Shown piece by piece: positions 1 to 7,920 of a stretch of 64,000 nucleotides of DNA (positions within the stretch are counted from its first letter, which is position 1; each line of letters starts with the position of its first letter). The DNA is from Archangium sp. (GTDB taxonomy: Bacteria > Myxococcota > Myxococcia > Myxococcales > Myxococcaceae). A program made the translations under genes and the position numbers. Under the pieces are notes generated by a model. That model made no database searches and was not told the DNA's origin. It saw nothing but the letters and a program-made list of their open reading frames with translations. The stretch covers positions 248,001-312,000 of the forward strand of contig JAUXRX010000018.1 in assembly GCA_030681645.1 (NCBI GenBank), written 5' to 3'.

Positions 1-1086
1 GATGACGGCGTGGCGGTCGATCTCTTCCAGCTCAGCAAGGGGGTCGACACGGTGGCGCCGCGGGTGATCGCCGCGCGCGCGGTGTCGCCCACGCAGGTCG
101 AGCTCTCGTTCGACGAGCCGGTCACCGCCGCCAGCGCGGAGCTGGTCTCGGCCTGGGCCATCACCCCTTCGATCGGCGTCACCGCCGCGCGCCTCGGTAG
201 CGATCGGCGCACCGTGCAGCTCGACACCACCGTGCACGCGAACGGCGTGTACTCGGTGGCGGCGAGCGGCGTCGTCGATGGGGCGGGCAACGGCTCATCG
301 GGCGCGGCCACCTACGAGGTCGTGCCTTCGGTGGCGCTCACCATGGGTGCCCTGCGGTTTCTCGTGCCGTCGAACGGCACGCCGGCCGGCTGGCAGGCTC
401 GCTCGTTCGACGACTCGGGCTGGCCCGCCGGCACGCTGCCGATCGGCTACGGCTCGAGCGGGCTCGTCACCACCGCCGCCCTCGGCAGCGAGGTTACGCT
501 CTACACGCGCGCGCACTTCACGCCGTCGGTCGACGTACGCCGGCTCAGGGCGCTGACCCTCGAGCTCGACTACGACGACGGCTTCGTCGCGTTCTTGAAC
601 GGCGTGGAGATCGCCCGGCAGAACCTCCCCCTCGGGCAGGGCCGCGACACCGTCGCCACCGCGTCACGCGAGCTGGGCTTCCTCGAGCATCGCCTGGTCG
701 CCGCGCCGCCCGCGGGCGTGCTCGTCGAGGGCGACAACGTGCTCGCGATCGAGGTGCACAACGTCAGCGCCACCTCGAGCGATCTGTTTCTGTCGGCGCG
801 ATTACTCGGCGTCCTGGGTGATGAACTCGACGCGGGTGTCGTCGCTGATGCAGGCGAAGACGGGGGCGTCGACGCGGGCGTCGATGCGGGCGTCGATGCG
901 GGTGAGGGTCCTCGCGACGCGGGCCCGGTCGACGCCGGCCTCACCGATTCAGGGTTCGTCGACGCCCCTGATGCGGGGCCCAGCCTCGGCCCTGCCGGCG
1001 GAGGGTGTTCGTGCGACGGCGGTGGCGGGGTGCTGACCATCTTCCTGCTCGGTGCTTTCGTGCTGAGGCGGCGACGCTCACCTTGA
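1..1086 (+). CDS. Surface protein, C-terminal part, MYXO-CTERM tail (5' partial)
   Basis: The frame is open to the left edge (the codons before the GTG at 10 are already in frame), so the true start lies outside. Counting from that GTG, residues ~15-105 look like an Ig-like domain starting at DTVAPRVIAARAV. Residues ~115-270 resemble the galactose-binding-like module of extracellular proteins (FDDSGWPAGTLPIGYG, then YDDGFVAFLNGVEIARQN). Residues ~275-325 are an Asp-Ala-Gly spacer. The end has the MYXO-CTERM layout: GGGCSCDGGGG, a short hydrophobic helix, then RRRR. Such tails are thought to be cut by a myxosortase and anchor proteins at the cell surface. The substrate is unknown. The next gene is convergent and overlaps its 3' end by 9 bases. 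Confidence 0.85.
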   Translation, partial: DDGVAVDLFQLSKGVDTVAPRVIAARAVSPTQVELSFDEPVTAASAELVSAWAITPSIGVTAARLGSDRRTVQLDTTVHANGVYSVAASGVVDGAGNGSSGAATYEVVPSVALTMGALRFLVPSNGTPAGWQARSFDDSGWPAGTLPIGYGSSGLVTTAALGSEVTLYTRAHFTPSVDVRRLRALTLELDYDDGFVAFLNGVEIARQNLPLGQGRDTVATASRELGFLEHRLVAAPPAGVLVEGDNVLAIEVHNVSATSSDLFLSARLLGVLGDELDAGVVADAGEDGGVDAGVDAGVDAGEGPRDAGPVDAGLTDSGFVDAPDAGPSLGPAGGGCSCDGGGGVLTIFLLGAFVLRRRRSP

Positions 1087-2079
1087 GACACCCAGCTCGT
1101 AGAGCGGGCCATCGGTGCCCTTGCCGGGCCACTGCGTCAGATCCCGCGGAGCTCTCGACAGCACGCCCGCCAGCAACCCCTGCGTGAAGCCGAGGTGCTC
1201 GAACAACGCGAGCGGCCCCGGCATCGTCGCGGCGATCTTCACCAGCGACTGGCGCGGCGGGATCATCTGCTCGAAGCGCGCCCACAGCCCCGGCGCGTCG
1301 TCAGGCCGGGTGAACCCCAACCACGGCCCCGACTCGTTGAAGCGCTGCTGCCATGGTCCATGCGCGAGCTGCAGCACGTCGAACGCAGGTGGGGCCTCGG
1401 TCCACCACGCCTCCATCCACGTCCAGCCGATCAGCTCGAGACAGTGTGCGTACCAGCCGGTGGCGACCAGCGGCGCACGGGTCAGCTCGAGCGGCCACGT
1501 CTGCGCCAGCGCGAAGCCCCTCGCCTGCGCCGCCTCGACCGCTTCCGGGAGTGAGCTCAGCGCCGGCGGCAGCTCCCGGCCCACGCCCTCGAGCCCCAGC
1601 CGCACCAGCGCGAAGGCCGCGGCCATCGGCCCCTCCACCCGCACCAGCAGGTCGCGCTCCTCGGGCGGCGGCAGCGTCCACACCAGGCCTCCCGCGGCGC
1701 GGAAGGCGTCGAGCCGCCCGTCGCTCGCGGGCAGCGCCGTGATCAACAGCGCCTGCTGAAACTCGCGCACCCGCGCCAGGGCCAGCGTCGCGTTGGGCGA
1801 GAGCTCCTGCGACAGGAGCACCAGCGTCTGCCCCTGCATCCGCACGTCGTCGGCGATGAAGGCAGACAGCGGCACCTGGGTGACGCGAATGCGCAGCTCG
1901 TGGCGGAACCAGGGCTCGAGCGATCTGGTCACCGCCTCGCTGGCCCCGATGCCGGTGAGCACCACGCTGTTCGAGCCGAGCTGCCGCAGGCCCTCGGGCG
2001 GAGGCAGGGTCAGCACCTGGCGGAGGATCTCCGGTACGCGCCGCACCCGCGCCTCGAGCTCCTTGACCGAGGGGTGCAT
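1078..2079 (-). CDS. SIS-domain protein (sugar isomerase-like fold)
   Basis: 333 aa. The N-terminal half has a SIS-type phosphosugar-binding pattern: SNSVVLTGIGASEAVTRSLE (residues ~35-55), then TLVLLSQELSPNATLALAR, where GlmS-like proteins bind the sugar phosphate through Ser/Thr. The second half has a weaker repeat of this fold (PLVATGWYAHCLELIGW, then the 'AHGPWQ' element seen in GlmS/AgaS-type proteins). No glutaminase domain is present, so it is not GlmS itself. The start is the ATG sharing one base (TGATG) with the upstream cytochrome gene, implying translational coupling. It is the last of three minus-strand genes. The substrate is not evident. Confidence 0.7.
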   Translation of the reverse strand: MHPSVKELEARVRRVPEILRQVLTLPPPEGLRQLGSNSVVLTGIGASEAVTRSLEPWFRHELRIRVTQVPLSAFIADDVRMQGQTLVLLSQELSPNATLALARVREFQQALLITALPASDGRLDAFRAAGGLVWTLPPPEERDLLVRVEGPMAAAFALVRLGLEGVGRELPPALSSLPEAVEAAQARGFALAQTWPLELTRAPLVATGWYAHCLELIGWTWMEAWWTEAPPAFDVLQLAHGPWQQRFNESGPWLGFTRPDDAPGLWARFEQMIPPRQSLVKIAATMPGPLALFEHLGFTQGLLAGVLSRAPRDLTQWPGKGTDGPLYELGVSR

Positions 2080-2888
2080 CAGTGGCCCCCCGGCGCGACG
2101 TCGATCTTCTGGTCTCTCATCGCCGCGAGGTATGCCAGCAGCGCGCTCAGCTCGTCTTCGGTGAGCTGCGGAGAAGGCGGCATCACCGAGATCCGGAACG
2201 TGAAGGGGTTCCGGATCCACGCGCGCAGGAACGCCTCGTCGCGGTACTCGGTCACGTTCTTCGGCACGTTCAGCTCGGGCCCCACGCTCCCGCCCTGCTG
2301 GTTGATCGCGTGGCACTTCACGCACTGCTGGCGGAACAACACGAAGCCCTGCTGCACGCGCGGGTCTTTCGAGCGGGGCACCACCAGCGGAAACACCGCC
2401 TCGAACGGCTCGATGGACAGGCTCGCCAGCGCCCACGGCCGCGGGTGCGTGGTGAGGTCGAGCTGCTTGCCGCCCTTCCACACCAGGTACCAGGGCCCCG
2501 GGTCTGCGCGCCTGGCGCCGATGGGCTCCCACGCGCCGTCGGCGTCGGAGAAGGCGAGGTAGGCGCCCCCCTCCAGCAGCCGCGCGCCGGAAATGGGCAC
2601 CGTGTAGCCGTCGAGCGCGCGCAAGGTGAACTCCTCCGTGGCGAGCTGGCTCGAAGGAAACGCCAGCCGCAGCACCGGCTCGAGGGGGAGCGCGCGCCAG
2701 CGCTTGGGCCGCTGGTAGTACGGGTCGAAGCCCGACACCGTCTCCTCGGGCACCTGCGCGCGGAGCTGCGCCAGCGTGAAGGCGCCGCGGTCAGCGCCGT
2801 TCTCGAAGAAGCGCAGCGTGGCGGCCTCGTTGACGGGCGCCACGTGCGCACACGAGCCGAGCAGCAGCAGGGCGCCGAAGAGCCTCAT
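2079..2888 (-). CDS. Lipoprotein c-type cytochrome with extra N-terminal domain
   Basis: 269 aa. The signal peptide MRLFGALLLLGSCAHV ends in a lipobox (LLGSC), so the protein is probably lipid-anchored in the periplasm. Residues ~175-262 are a monohaem cytochrome c domain with CVKCH, a following GPELN, and a likely Met ligand in ISVMPPSP. Residues ~25-165 hold an uncommon extra domain (ATLRFFENGADRGAFTLAQL, later DGYTVPISGARL). This faintly recalls sulfite-oxidase-like molybdopterin folds but has no cofactor-ligating Cys I can identify. The stop overlaps the SIS gene start by one base, and its own start overlaps the upstream membrane gene in ATGA. Electron transfer is inferred; the partner is unknown. 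Confidence 0.75.
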   Translation of the reverse strand: MRLFGALLLLGSCAHVAPVNEAATLRFFENGADRGAFTLAQLRAQVPEETVSGFDPYYQRPKRWRALPLEPVLRLAFPSSQLATEEFTLRALDGYTVPISGARLLEGGAYLAFSDADGAWEPIGARRADPGPWYLVWKGGKQLDLTTHPRPWALASLSIEPFEAVFPLVVPRSKDPRVQQGFVLFRQQCVKCHAINQQGGSVGPELNVPKNVTEYRDEAFLRAWIRNPFTFRISVMPPSPQLTEDELSALLAYLAAMRDQKIDVAPGGH

Positions 2889-3559
2889 GCGGTCGCCTCC
2901 GCCGGCGCGCGCCAGGCGGCGAAGACGAGGAACAGGCCGTAGTAGAGCGCGTTGGGCACGAAGCGGAGGGCGTACGCGAAGTCGGCGCCGGTGAGAATGA
3001 GCACGTCGCAGGCGACCCACAGCGCGTACTGCACGAGGAAGAAGCCCACGAGGCTGGTGGCGTACCAGCCCAGCGCGGGGCTCTTCGCGGCGCGCGAAGG
3101 GTAGCGCGTGATGAGCAGCCCGGCCGCGAGGACCACGAAGAGCAGCTCGTAGACGAGGTAGATGCGGCGCAGGTCGGTGAACGTGCCGGGCGCCGAACGA
3201 ATGGCGATCGCCTGCGCCACCGGCACCAGGAAGCTCCAGGCCACCGCGCGGCCGACCGCCACGGGCCAGCGCGCCTCACCGCGGAAGCGCTCGAGCAGGA
3301 CGAAGAGGCGCAGGTCTCCCAGGATGACGAAGGCGATCGACACCGGCTGGGCCAGCGCCCCGCCGGCCGGGAGCGGAGAGAGCGCGCCGGTGAAGAAGGC
3401 GTCGAGCGCCGTCATCGCCGTGAAGGCGAGCAGCGCGCGCCGGAGCGGGCCGGGCGGCACCCGCAGCACCACCACCACCGCCGCGATCGCACCCAGCCCG
3501 AACGCCAGCCCCGGGTGATGCCACGCGCTCTCCGAGAGCCCCCTCCACTCGACTGACAT
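2885..3559 (-). CDS. Polytopic membrane protein, first gene of cytochrome/SIS operon
   Basis: 224 aa with about seven hydrophobic helices (for example LAFGLGAIAAVVVVL, SIAFVILGDLRLFVLL, LVYELLFVVLAAGLLI, FFLVQYALWVACDVLIL). The ATG at 3559 is chosen because the upstream in-frame extension is Arg-rich and lacks hydrophobic character. The stop overlaps the cytochrome lipoprotein start by four bases (ATGA), so the three genes 3559-1078 form one operon. I do not recognise the family. By context it could be the membrane partner of the lipoprotein cytochrome, but no haem-binding His pairs are obvious. Confidence 0.7.
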   Translation of the reverse strand: MSVEWRGLSESAWHHPGLAFGLGAIAAVVVVLRVPPGPLRRALLAFTAMTALDAFFTGALSPLPAGGALAQPVSIAFVILGDLRLFVLLERFRGEARWPVAVGRAVAWSFLVPVAQAIAIRSAPGTFTDLRRIYLVYELLFVVLAAGLLITRYPSRAAKSPALGWYATSLVGFFLVQYALWVACDVLILTGADFAYALRFVPNALYYGLFLVFAAWRAPAEATA

Positions 3560-3600
3560 GCGCGCCTTGTAATCGGTTCGGCGCGTCAGCGCTGCCGGCG

Positions 3601-4551
3601 CTACGTGCCGGGCCCTTCCAGCAGCTTCAGGGCGAGCTCCGAGAGATCGGCGCACCGGTATTCCGGCGGCCGTTGCGGGAGGCAGTCGCGCACGGCCTGG
3701 CGCCAGCGCTTCGGGATCGCCTCGACGCCCAGGGTCGCGCCCAGCAGGGCCCCCACGATGGCCGCGTTGGTGTCGGTGTCGCCGCCCATCGAGACGGTCT
3801 GCACCAGCGCCGCCTCGAAGTCCGTCGAGTGCGCGAGGTGAAAGAACGCGTGCTGCAGCGCGAGCCGCACCCAGCCCTGGCTCTCGCCATCGGACACCGG
3901 GAGCTCCTTCGCCGCCGCTTCCAGGGTGTCGCGCACCGGCGAGTCGGCCGCGAAGGCGAGCGCCCGCGCGTACAGCTCACTGCCACCCAGGCCGGTGGAG
4001 ATCGCCTCGGCCACCGTGGTCACGAACACCGCGCACGCCGCCTGGCAGACCGCATCGGGGTGGCTCAGGGTGCTGTCGGCCCGGGCCAGCTGCGCGAGCA
4101 CCTCGCGGGGGAGGGAAGCGCCGAAGATGCCCAGCGGGCTCGAGCGCATCAACGAGCCGTTCGCCTGCGTCTTCCGGCTCGCGCGCTGCCGCATGCGCTC
4201 GGCCAGGCCCGGGCCCGTGTCGAGCGAACGCCCGAAGGCCTGGTCGGTGGCCTGTCCGCAGTCGAAGGGGCCCGACCTCCGCCAGCGCGCGTAGGCGCCC
4301 GCCACGTCTTCCCCGTCGTAGCGCCCCAGCTTCGCCAGCGATCGTGCCAGGCACAGCGCCAGCTCGGTGTCGTCGGTCACCTGCCCGGGGAGCAGTTGAA
4401 ACGGCCCTTCACCGATCAGCTCCCGCGGCCAGGCTGACGGGGCGCGGGTGGCGATGCCCAGCTGGTCCTGGAACTCCACCGTGGTCCCCAGCGCGTCGCC
4501 CACCGCCTGCCCCCACAGCGCGCCGCTCGCCCGCTCCTGCCTGGTCGTCAT
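3601..4551 (-). CDS. ADP-ribosylglycohydrolase family protein
   Basis: 316 aa, the usual length of the DraG/ARH family, which removes ADP-ribose from proteins or small molecules using a binuclear metal centre. Diagnostic motifs are GALWGQAVGDALG at the N-terminus, VTDDTELALCLARSL (~58-72, metal-binding TDDT) and SMGGDTDTNAAIVGALLG (~253-270, the second metal-binding GDTDTN). The start is the first ATG, MTTRQERASGALWG. It ends 42 bp from the start of the membrane-protein operon and is divergent from the lectin-like lipoprotein gene. No ADP-ribosyltransferase is adjacent, so the target is unknown. Confidence 0.9.
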   Translation of the reverse strand: MTTRQERASGALWGQAVGDALGTTVEFQDQLGIATRAPSAWPRELIGEGPFQLLPGQVTDDTELALCLARSLAKLGRYDGEDVAGAYARWRRSGPFDCGQATDQAFGRSLDTGPGLAERMRQRASRKTQANGSLMRSSPLGIFGASLPREVLAQLARADSTLSHPDAVCQAACAVFVTTVAEAISTGLGGSELYARALAFAADSPVRDTLEAAAKELPVSDGESQGWVRLALQHAFFHLAHSTDFEAALVQTVSMGGDTDTNAAIVGALLGATLGVEAIPKRWRQAVRDCLPQRPPEYRCADLSELALKLLEGPGT

Positions 4552-4653
4552 GGAGATAGAGTCACATGGACTTCATTGGGAGTCAATGGCGGGCGGTTGC
4601 GTTGCGTGGCCGGTTCTGGTCTGTGGCCGCCCACACGTTTCCCGGGGGTCCAC

Positions 4654-6147
4654 ATGTCGCTTCGTCCGAGCATTCTTCTGTCGATTGCCGCGCTGTCTTT
4701 CGCTGCCTGCAACAACGGCGCGGGGGGAAGCGTGGTCCTGCGCATCGAGGCCGAGCTGGCAGGCGCCCGCTGTACGAACGGCGGCGTCGCCGTGCAGACC
4801 GGCTTCGATGCGAACAGCAACCAGGTGCTCGACGACGACGAGGTGTCTGCCGAGCAGACCAAGTACGTGTGCAACGGCGCGCCGGGCACGGGTGGGATGA
4901 CGGGCCCCGCGGGCGAGACCGGTGATGCGGGCACGCCCGGCACGCCCGGCCTCAACGCGCTCTCGGTGGTGACGGCCGAGGCCGCAGGCGCCAACTGCAC
5001 TTACGGCGGGGTGCGCATCGACGTGGGGCTCGACGCCAACGCCGATGGCACCCTGGGCACCAGCGAGATCACCTCGACCCGCTACGTGTGCGATCGCGCC
5101 TCGGTGGACTCCGTCTATTTCGGCGACCTCACCATCCGCACTGCCGCTGACCTCGCGCTGCTCGACGGCATCAAGGTGGTGGCAGGCACGCTCACCATCG
5201 AGTCGCTGCCGGGCGGGGTGATCACGCTCCCCACGCTCGAGGTGGTGAGCAACCTGATCGTCTTCGCCAGCCGGGACGGCGGCCAGGGCGTGCCCGGCGA
5301 CGAAATCACCTCGGCGAGCTTCCCCGAGCTGCGCCGCGCCGGGGAGCTCAACGCCCGCTTCAACCTCGCGCTCACCAGCGTGGCGGCGCCGAAGCTCGAG
5401 CGGCTCAACCGGCTCGACCTCTCGTACCTCGACGGGCTCACCACCTTCACCGTGCCGCAGCTCGCGTACGTGGGCGACGTCTTCATCACCAGCAACCCCG
5501 TGCTCACCACGCTGAATTTCCCTGCGCTCACCAGCGCGCACTCGCTGCAGGTGAGCTCGCACCTGCTGCTCACCGGGCTCACGGCGCCCGTGCTCGCCAG
5601 CGTGACCAGCTACCTGAACATCAGCAGCAACACGGTCCTCCCGGTGTGCGCCGCCTGGCGCATCGTCAAGGGGCTCACGTCCGCGCCCGGTTCGGTCTAC
5701 GTCGGCGGCAACGACGAGACCCCGAGCTGCCCGGCCGCCGACATCTGCGTCACCACGATGGTGGCCGGCATCGCGAAGCCGCTCGCCCGCTGCGTCCGCC
5801 CGTTGTCCTATGCGGTGGCCGAAGGGGTCTGCGGCTCGATGGGCACGGGTGCGTCGCTGGCGTGGGTGACCTCGGACGCCGAGTGGGTCGCGCTGAGCAC
5901 CGCGGTGTCGACCCGCACGTTCCCCGCCCAGGGGTGGATCGGGTACTCGGATGCCATCGCCGAGGGCACCTGGATCGTGGTGGGCGGCTTCATGGGCTAC
6001 CTCCCCACCTCCCGCATGGACTTCTGGGCGCCCGGTGAGCCGTCGGACACCAGCTCGTCGGAAAACCAGGTCGAGCTTTACGTCAGCGGCCTGGCCAACG
6101 ACGCCCCCGCGGCCACCGAGCTGCCCTTCATCTGCCGCTTGCCCTGA
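4654..6147 (+). CDS. Lipoprotein with DUF7151-type repeats, collagen-like linker and lectin-like C-terminus
   Basis: 497 aa from the ATG at 4654, chosen because it gives a clean lipoprotein signal (MSLRPSILLSIAALSFAAC). Two copies of a Cys-containing calcium-like repeat follow: CTNGGVAVQTGFDANSNQ ending YVCNG, and CTYGGVRIDVGLDANADG ending YVCD. A short Gly-X-Y collagen-like linker (GPAGETGDAGTPGTPG) separates them. Residues ~180-365 carry Leu-rich, receptor-L-like beta-helix repeats (NLIVFAS, SYLDGLTTF, YLNISSNT). The last ~110 residues look like a C-type lectin domain with W, G and C landmarks (GWIGYSDAIAEGTWIV, FWAPGEPSD, LPFICRLP). The likely role is surface adhesion or sugar binding; the ligand is unknown. 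Confidence 0.8.
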   Translation: MSLRPSILLSIAALSFAACNNGAGGSVVLRIEAELAGARCTNGGVAVQTGFDANSNQVLDDDEVSAEQTKYVCNGAPGTGGMTGPAGETGDAGTPGTPGLNALSVVTAEAAGANCTYGGVRIDVGLDANADGTLGTSEITSTRYVCDRASVDSVYFGDLTIRTAADLALLDGIKVVAGTLTIESLPGGVITLPTLEVVSNLIVFASRDGGQGVPGDEITSASFPELRRAGELNARFNLALTSVAAPKLERLNRLDLSYLDGLTTFTVPQLAYVGDVFITSNPVLTTLNFPALTSAHSLQVSSHLLLTGLTAPVLASVTSYLNISSNTVLPVCAAWRIVKGLTSAPGSVYVGGNDETPSCPAADICVTTMVAGIAKPLARCVRPLSYAVAEGVCGSMGTGASLAWVTSDAEWVALSTAVSTRTFPAQGWIGYSDAIAEGTWIVVGGFMGYLPTSRMDFWAPGEPSDTSSSENQVELYVSGLANDAPAATELPFICRLP

Positions 6148-6202
6148 CGGCTGTCACCCTGCGTTGCTTGCCCGCGTGCGCCGGCGGCGCTACGCGCGCG
6201 GC

Positions 6203-7348
6203 ATGAGCTTTGACGTCGCCATCATCGGAGCGGGCCCGGGCGGGGCCGCCGCCGCCGTCGCCCTCGCGCAGCGGGGCGTGACCAACGTGGCGTTGCTCGA
6301 TCGCGAGGGTTTTCCCCGCGACAAGACCTGCGGCTCGGGCCTCTCTCCCAACGCGCTCAAGCTGATCCAGCAGCTGGGCATCGGCGCGAAGGTGAAGGAA
6401 CTGGGCTACCCCATCAACGCCGTGCGCATCGTCACGCCCGGTGGCCGCGAGCTGCGCATCGCCAGCGACGCCGCCGCGGTGGTGCTCTTGCGCCGGCACT
6501 TCGATCACCTGCTCGTCGAGCGCGCGCAGTCGCTGGGGGTGACCCTGATGACGCCCTTCCGCGCCGACGCGCTCATCGAAGAAGACGGCCGGGTGCGCGG
6601 CGTGAAGAGCTTCGAGGGGAAAGAGGTGCACGCGAAGTACGTGCTCTTCGCCGACGGCGCGCACTCGGTGTTCAGCCAGGACCAGCGCCCGAAGCGCAGC
6701 ATCTCGACCCTGATGGGGTGGTGGGAAAACTTCGAGAGCGCGCCGAACACGCTCGACATGATCTTCGACAAGGACGTCGCGCCCCTCTACGGGTGGATGT
6801 TCCCCGAGACGAACGAGCGCGTGAACATCGGCATCTGCGTCGACGGACAGGACGAGTCGGGCGAGAAGTCGACGAAGAACCTCCGCGCCACCTTCGAGGG
6901 GTTCCTGGAACGCCACTACGGCCAGCGCCTCGCCTCGGCGAAGCAGGTGGGCAAGTGGAAGGGCCACCCCATCGTCTACACCACCTGGGTCAGCCACATG
7001 ACCCGGCCCGGCGGGCTCTACCTGGGCGAGGCGGCGCGGCTCACCCACAACGCCACGGGCGAAGGCATCAGCCAGGCGATGGAGTCGGGCGTGTTCGCCG
7101 CCGAGGCCCTCTCCTCCGTGCTCCAGGGCGGGGTGAAGGAAGAGAAGGCCTGGGGCGCGTACGTGCAGCGGCACCGCAGGCGCTTCACCGGCGCGTTCGT
7201 CGCGGGCCATGCGCTGCGCGCGGTGATCGCCTCGCCGGTGCTCGACAACGTCGCCGACATGTACAACCAGCCCCTCGTGCGCAAGCTGGTGGTGAAGCTG
7301 CTGGGCAGCGCGCTGGCCGGCAGCGCCGTGAACGATCGCACCGCATGA
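6203..7348 (+). CDS. Geranylgeranyl reductase family FAD-dependent oxidoreductase
   Basis: 381 aa. The N-terminal Rossmann motif for FAD is DVAIIGAGPGGAAAAVALAQ. CGSGLSPNAL (~43-52) matches the conserved Cys-containing motif of geranylgeranyl reductase-type flavoproteins. The second FAD motif is GEAARLTHNATGEGISQAME (~275-294). The family reduces isoprenoid chains or chlorinates/hydroxylates aromatic rings; which reaction applies here is not visible. The start at 6203 directly precedes the FAD motif, and the longer upstream frame antisense-overlaps nothing useful. The stop overlaps the next start in ATGA, linking it to a small membrane-anchored protein. Confidence 0.85.
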   Translation: MSFDVAIIGAGPGGAAAAVALAQRGVTNVALLDREGFPRDKTCGSGLSPNALKLIQQLGIGAKVKELGYPINAVRIVTPGGRELRIASDAAAVVLLRRHFDHLLVERAQSLGVTLMTPFRADALIEEDGRVRGVKSFEGKEVHAKYVLFADGAHSVFSQDQRPKRSISTLMGWWENFESAPNTLDMIFDKDVAPLYGWMFPETNERVNIGICVDGQDESGEKSTKNLRATFEGFLERHYGQRLASAKQVGKWKGHPIVYTTWVSHMTRPGGLYLGEAARLTHNATGEGISQAMESGVFAAEALSSVLQGGVKEEKAWGAYVQRHRRRFTGAFVAGHALRAVIASPVLDNVADMYNQPLVRKLVVKLLGSALAGSAVNDRTA

Positions 7349-7881
7349 GGCGCGCCGTCCTCGCCATGATCGCTCTGGCCGTGGTGGTGGTCGTCGCCCT
7401 CGCGGCGTGGCTGCTGGGCGAAGGGCCCCGGCGTCCCCGGCCCGAGGGCTGGAAGGCGCCGTGGGCTGAGCTCCCGCTGATCAAGGAGGGCGAGTGGGCG
7501 GTCGACGCGCTCAAGCGCGGCGTGGTGCAGGGCGAGTTCTTCCACGCCACCGACGGGCTCGCGCACTGCGTGGTGAAGCACGGTGGCGCCGAAGGCGCGG
7601 TGGTGAAGCTCGAGCTGTTGGTGGAGACCGAACACGGCGTGACCCACTTCGAGTACGTCGAGGCCGAGCCCAGAGCCGATCTCCCCGAAGGGCTGGTGTC
7701 GTGCATCACCCGCCGGTTGGAGGAGGCGCTTCCTCTCCCCACGCCGGGTCTGCCCGACGGAACGCGCTGGCGGCTCGAGGTGAGCTTCCTGGTGCCCCCG
7801 GCCGCCGACCTCCCGAAGGTGCCGTGGTGGAAGCGCTGGCTGCCCCGGCCCGGGCCATCCGGGGGCAACCACGTCGGATGA
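7345..7881 (+). CDS. Membrane-anchored protein of unknown function
   Basis: 178 aa. One N-terminal transmembrane anchor (MRRAVLAMIALAVVVVVALA) is followed by a soluble, probably extracytoplasmic domain of ~150 residues with two Cys (AHCVVKHGG, LVSCITRRL). The C-terminus is Pro-rich and basic (PWWKRWLPRPGP). The ATG overlaps the stop of the flavoprotein gene (ATGA), so expression is coupled. I do not recognise the family. It may support the preceding oxidoreductase, but this is only context. Confidence 0.65.
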   Translation: MRRAVLAMIALAVVVVVALAAWLLGEGPRRPRPEGWKAPWAELPLIKEGEWAVDALKRGVVQGEFFHATDGLAHCVVKHGGAEGAVVKLELLVETEHGVTHFEYVEAEPRADLPEGLVSCITRRLEEALPLPTPGLPDGTRWRLEVSFLVPPAADLPKVPWWKRWLPRPGPSGGNHVG

Positions 7882-7920
7882 GGAGGGGCGCTCGGGGTGG
7901 TTTTCCGCTATGGGCGCCGC

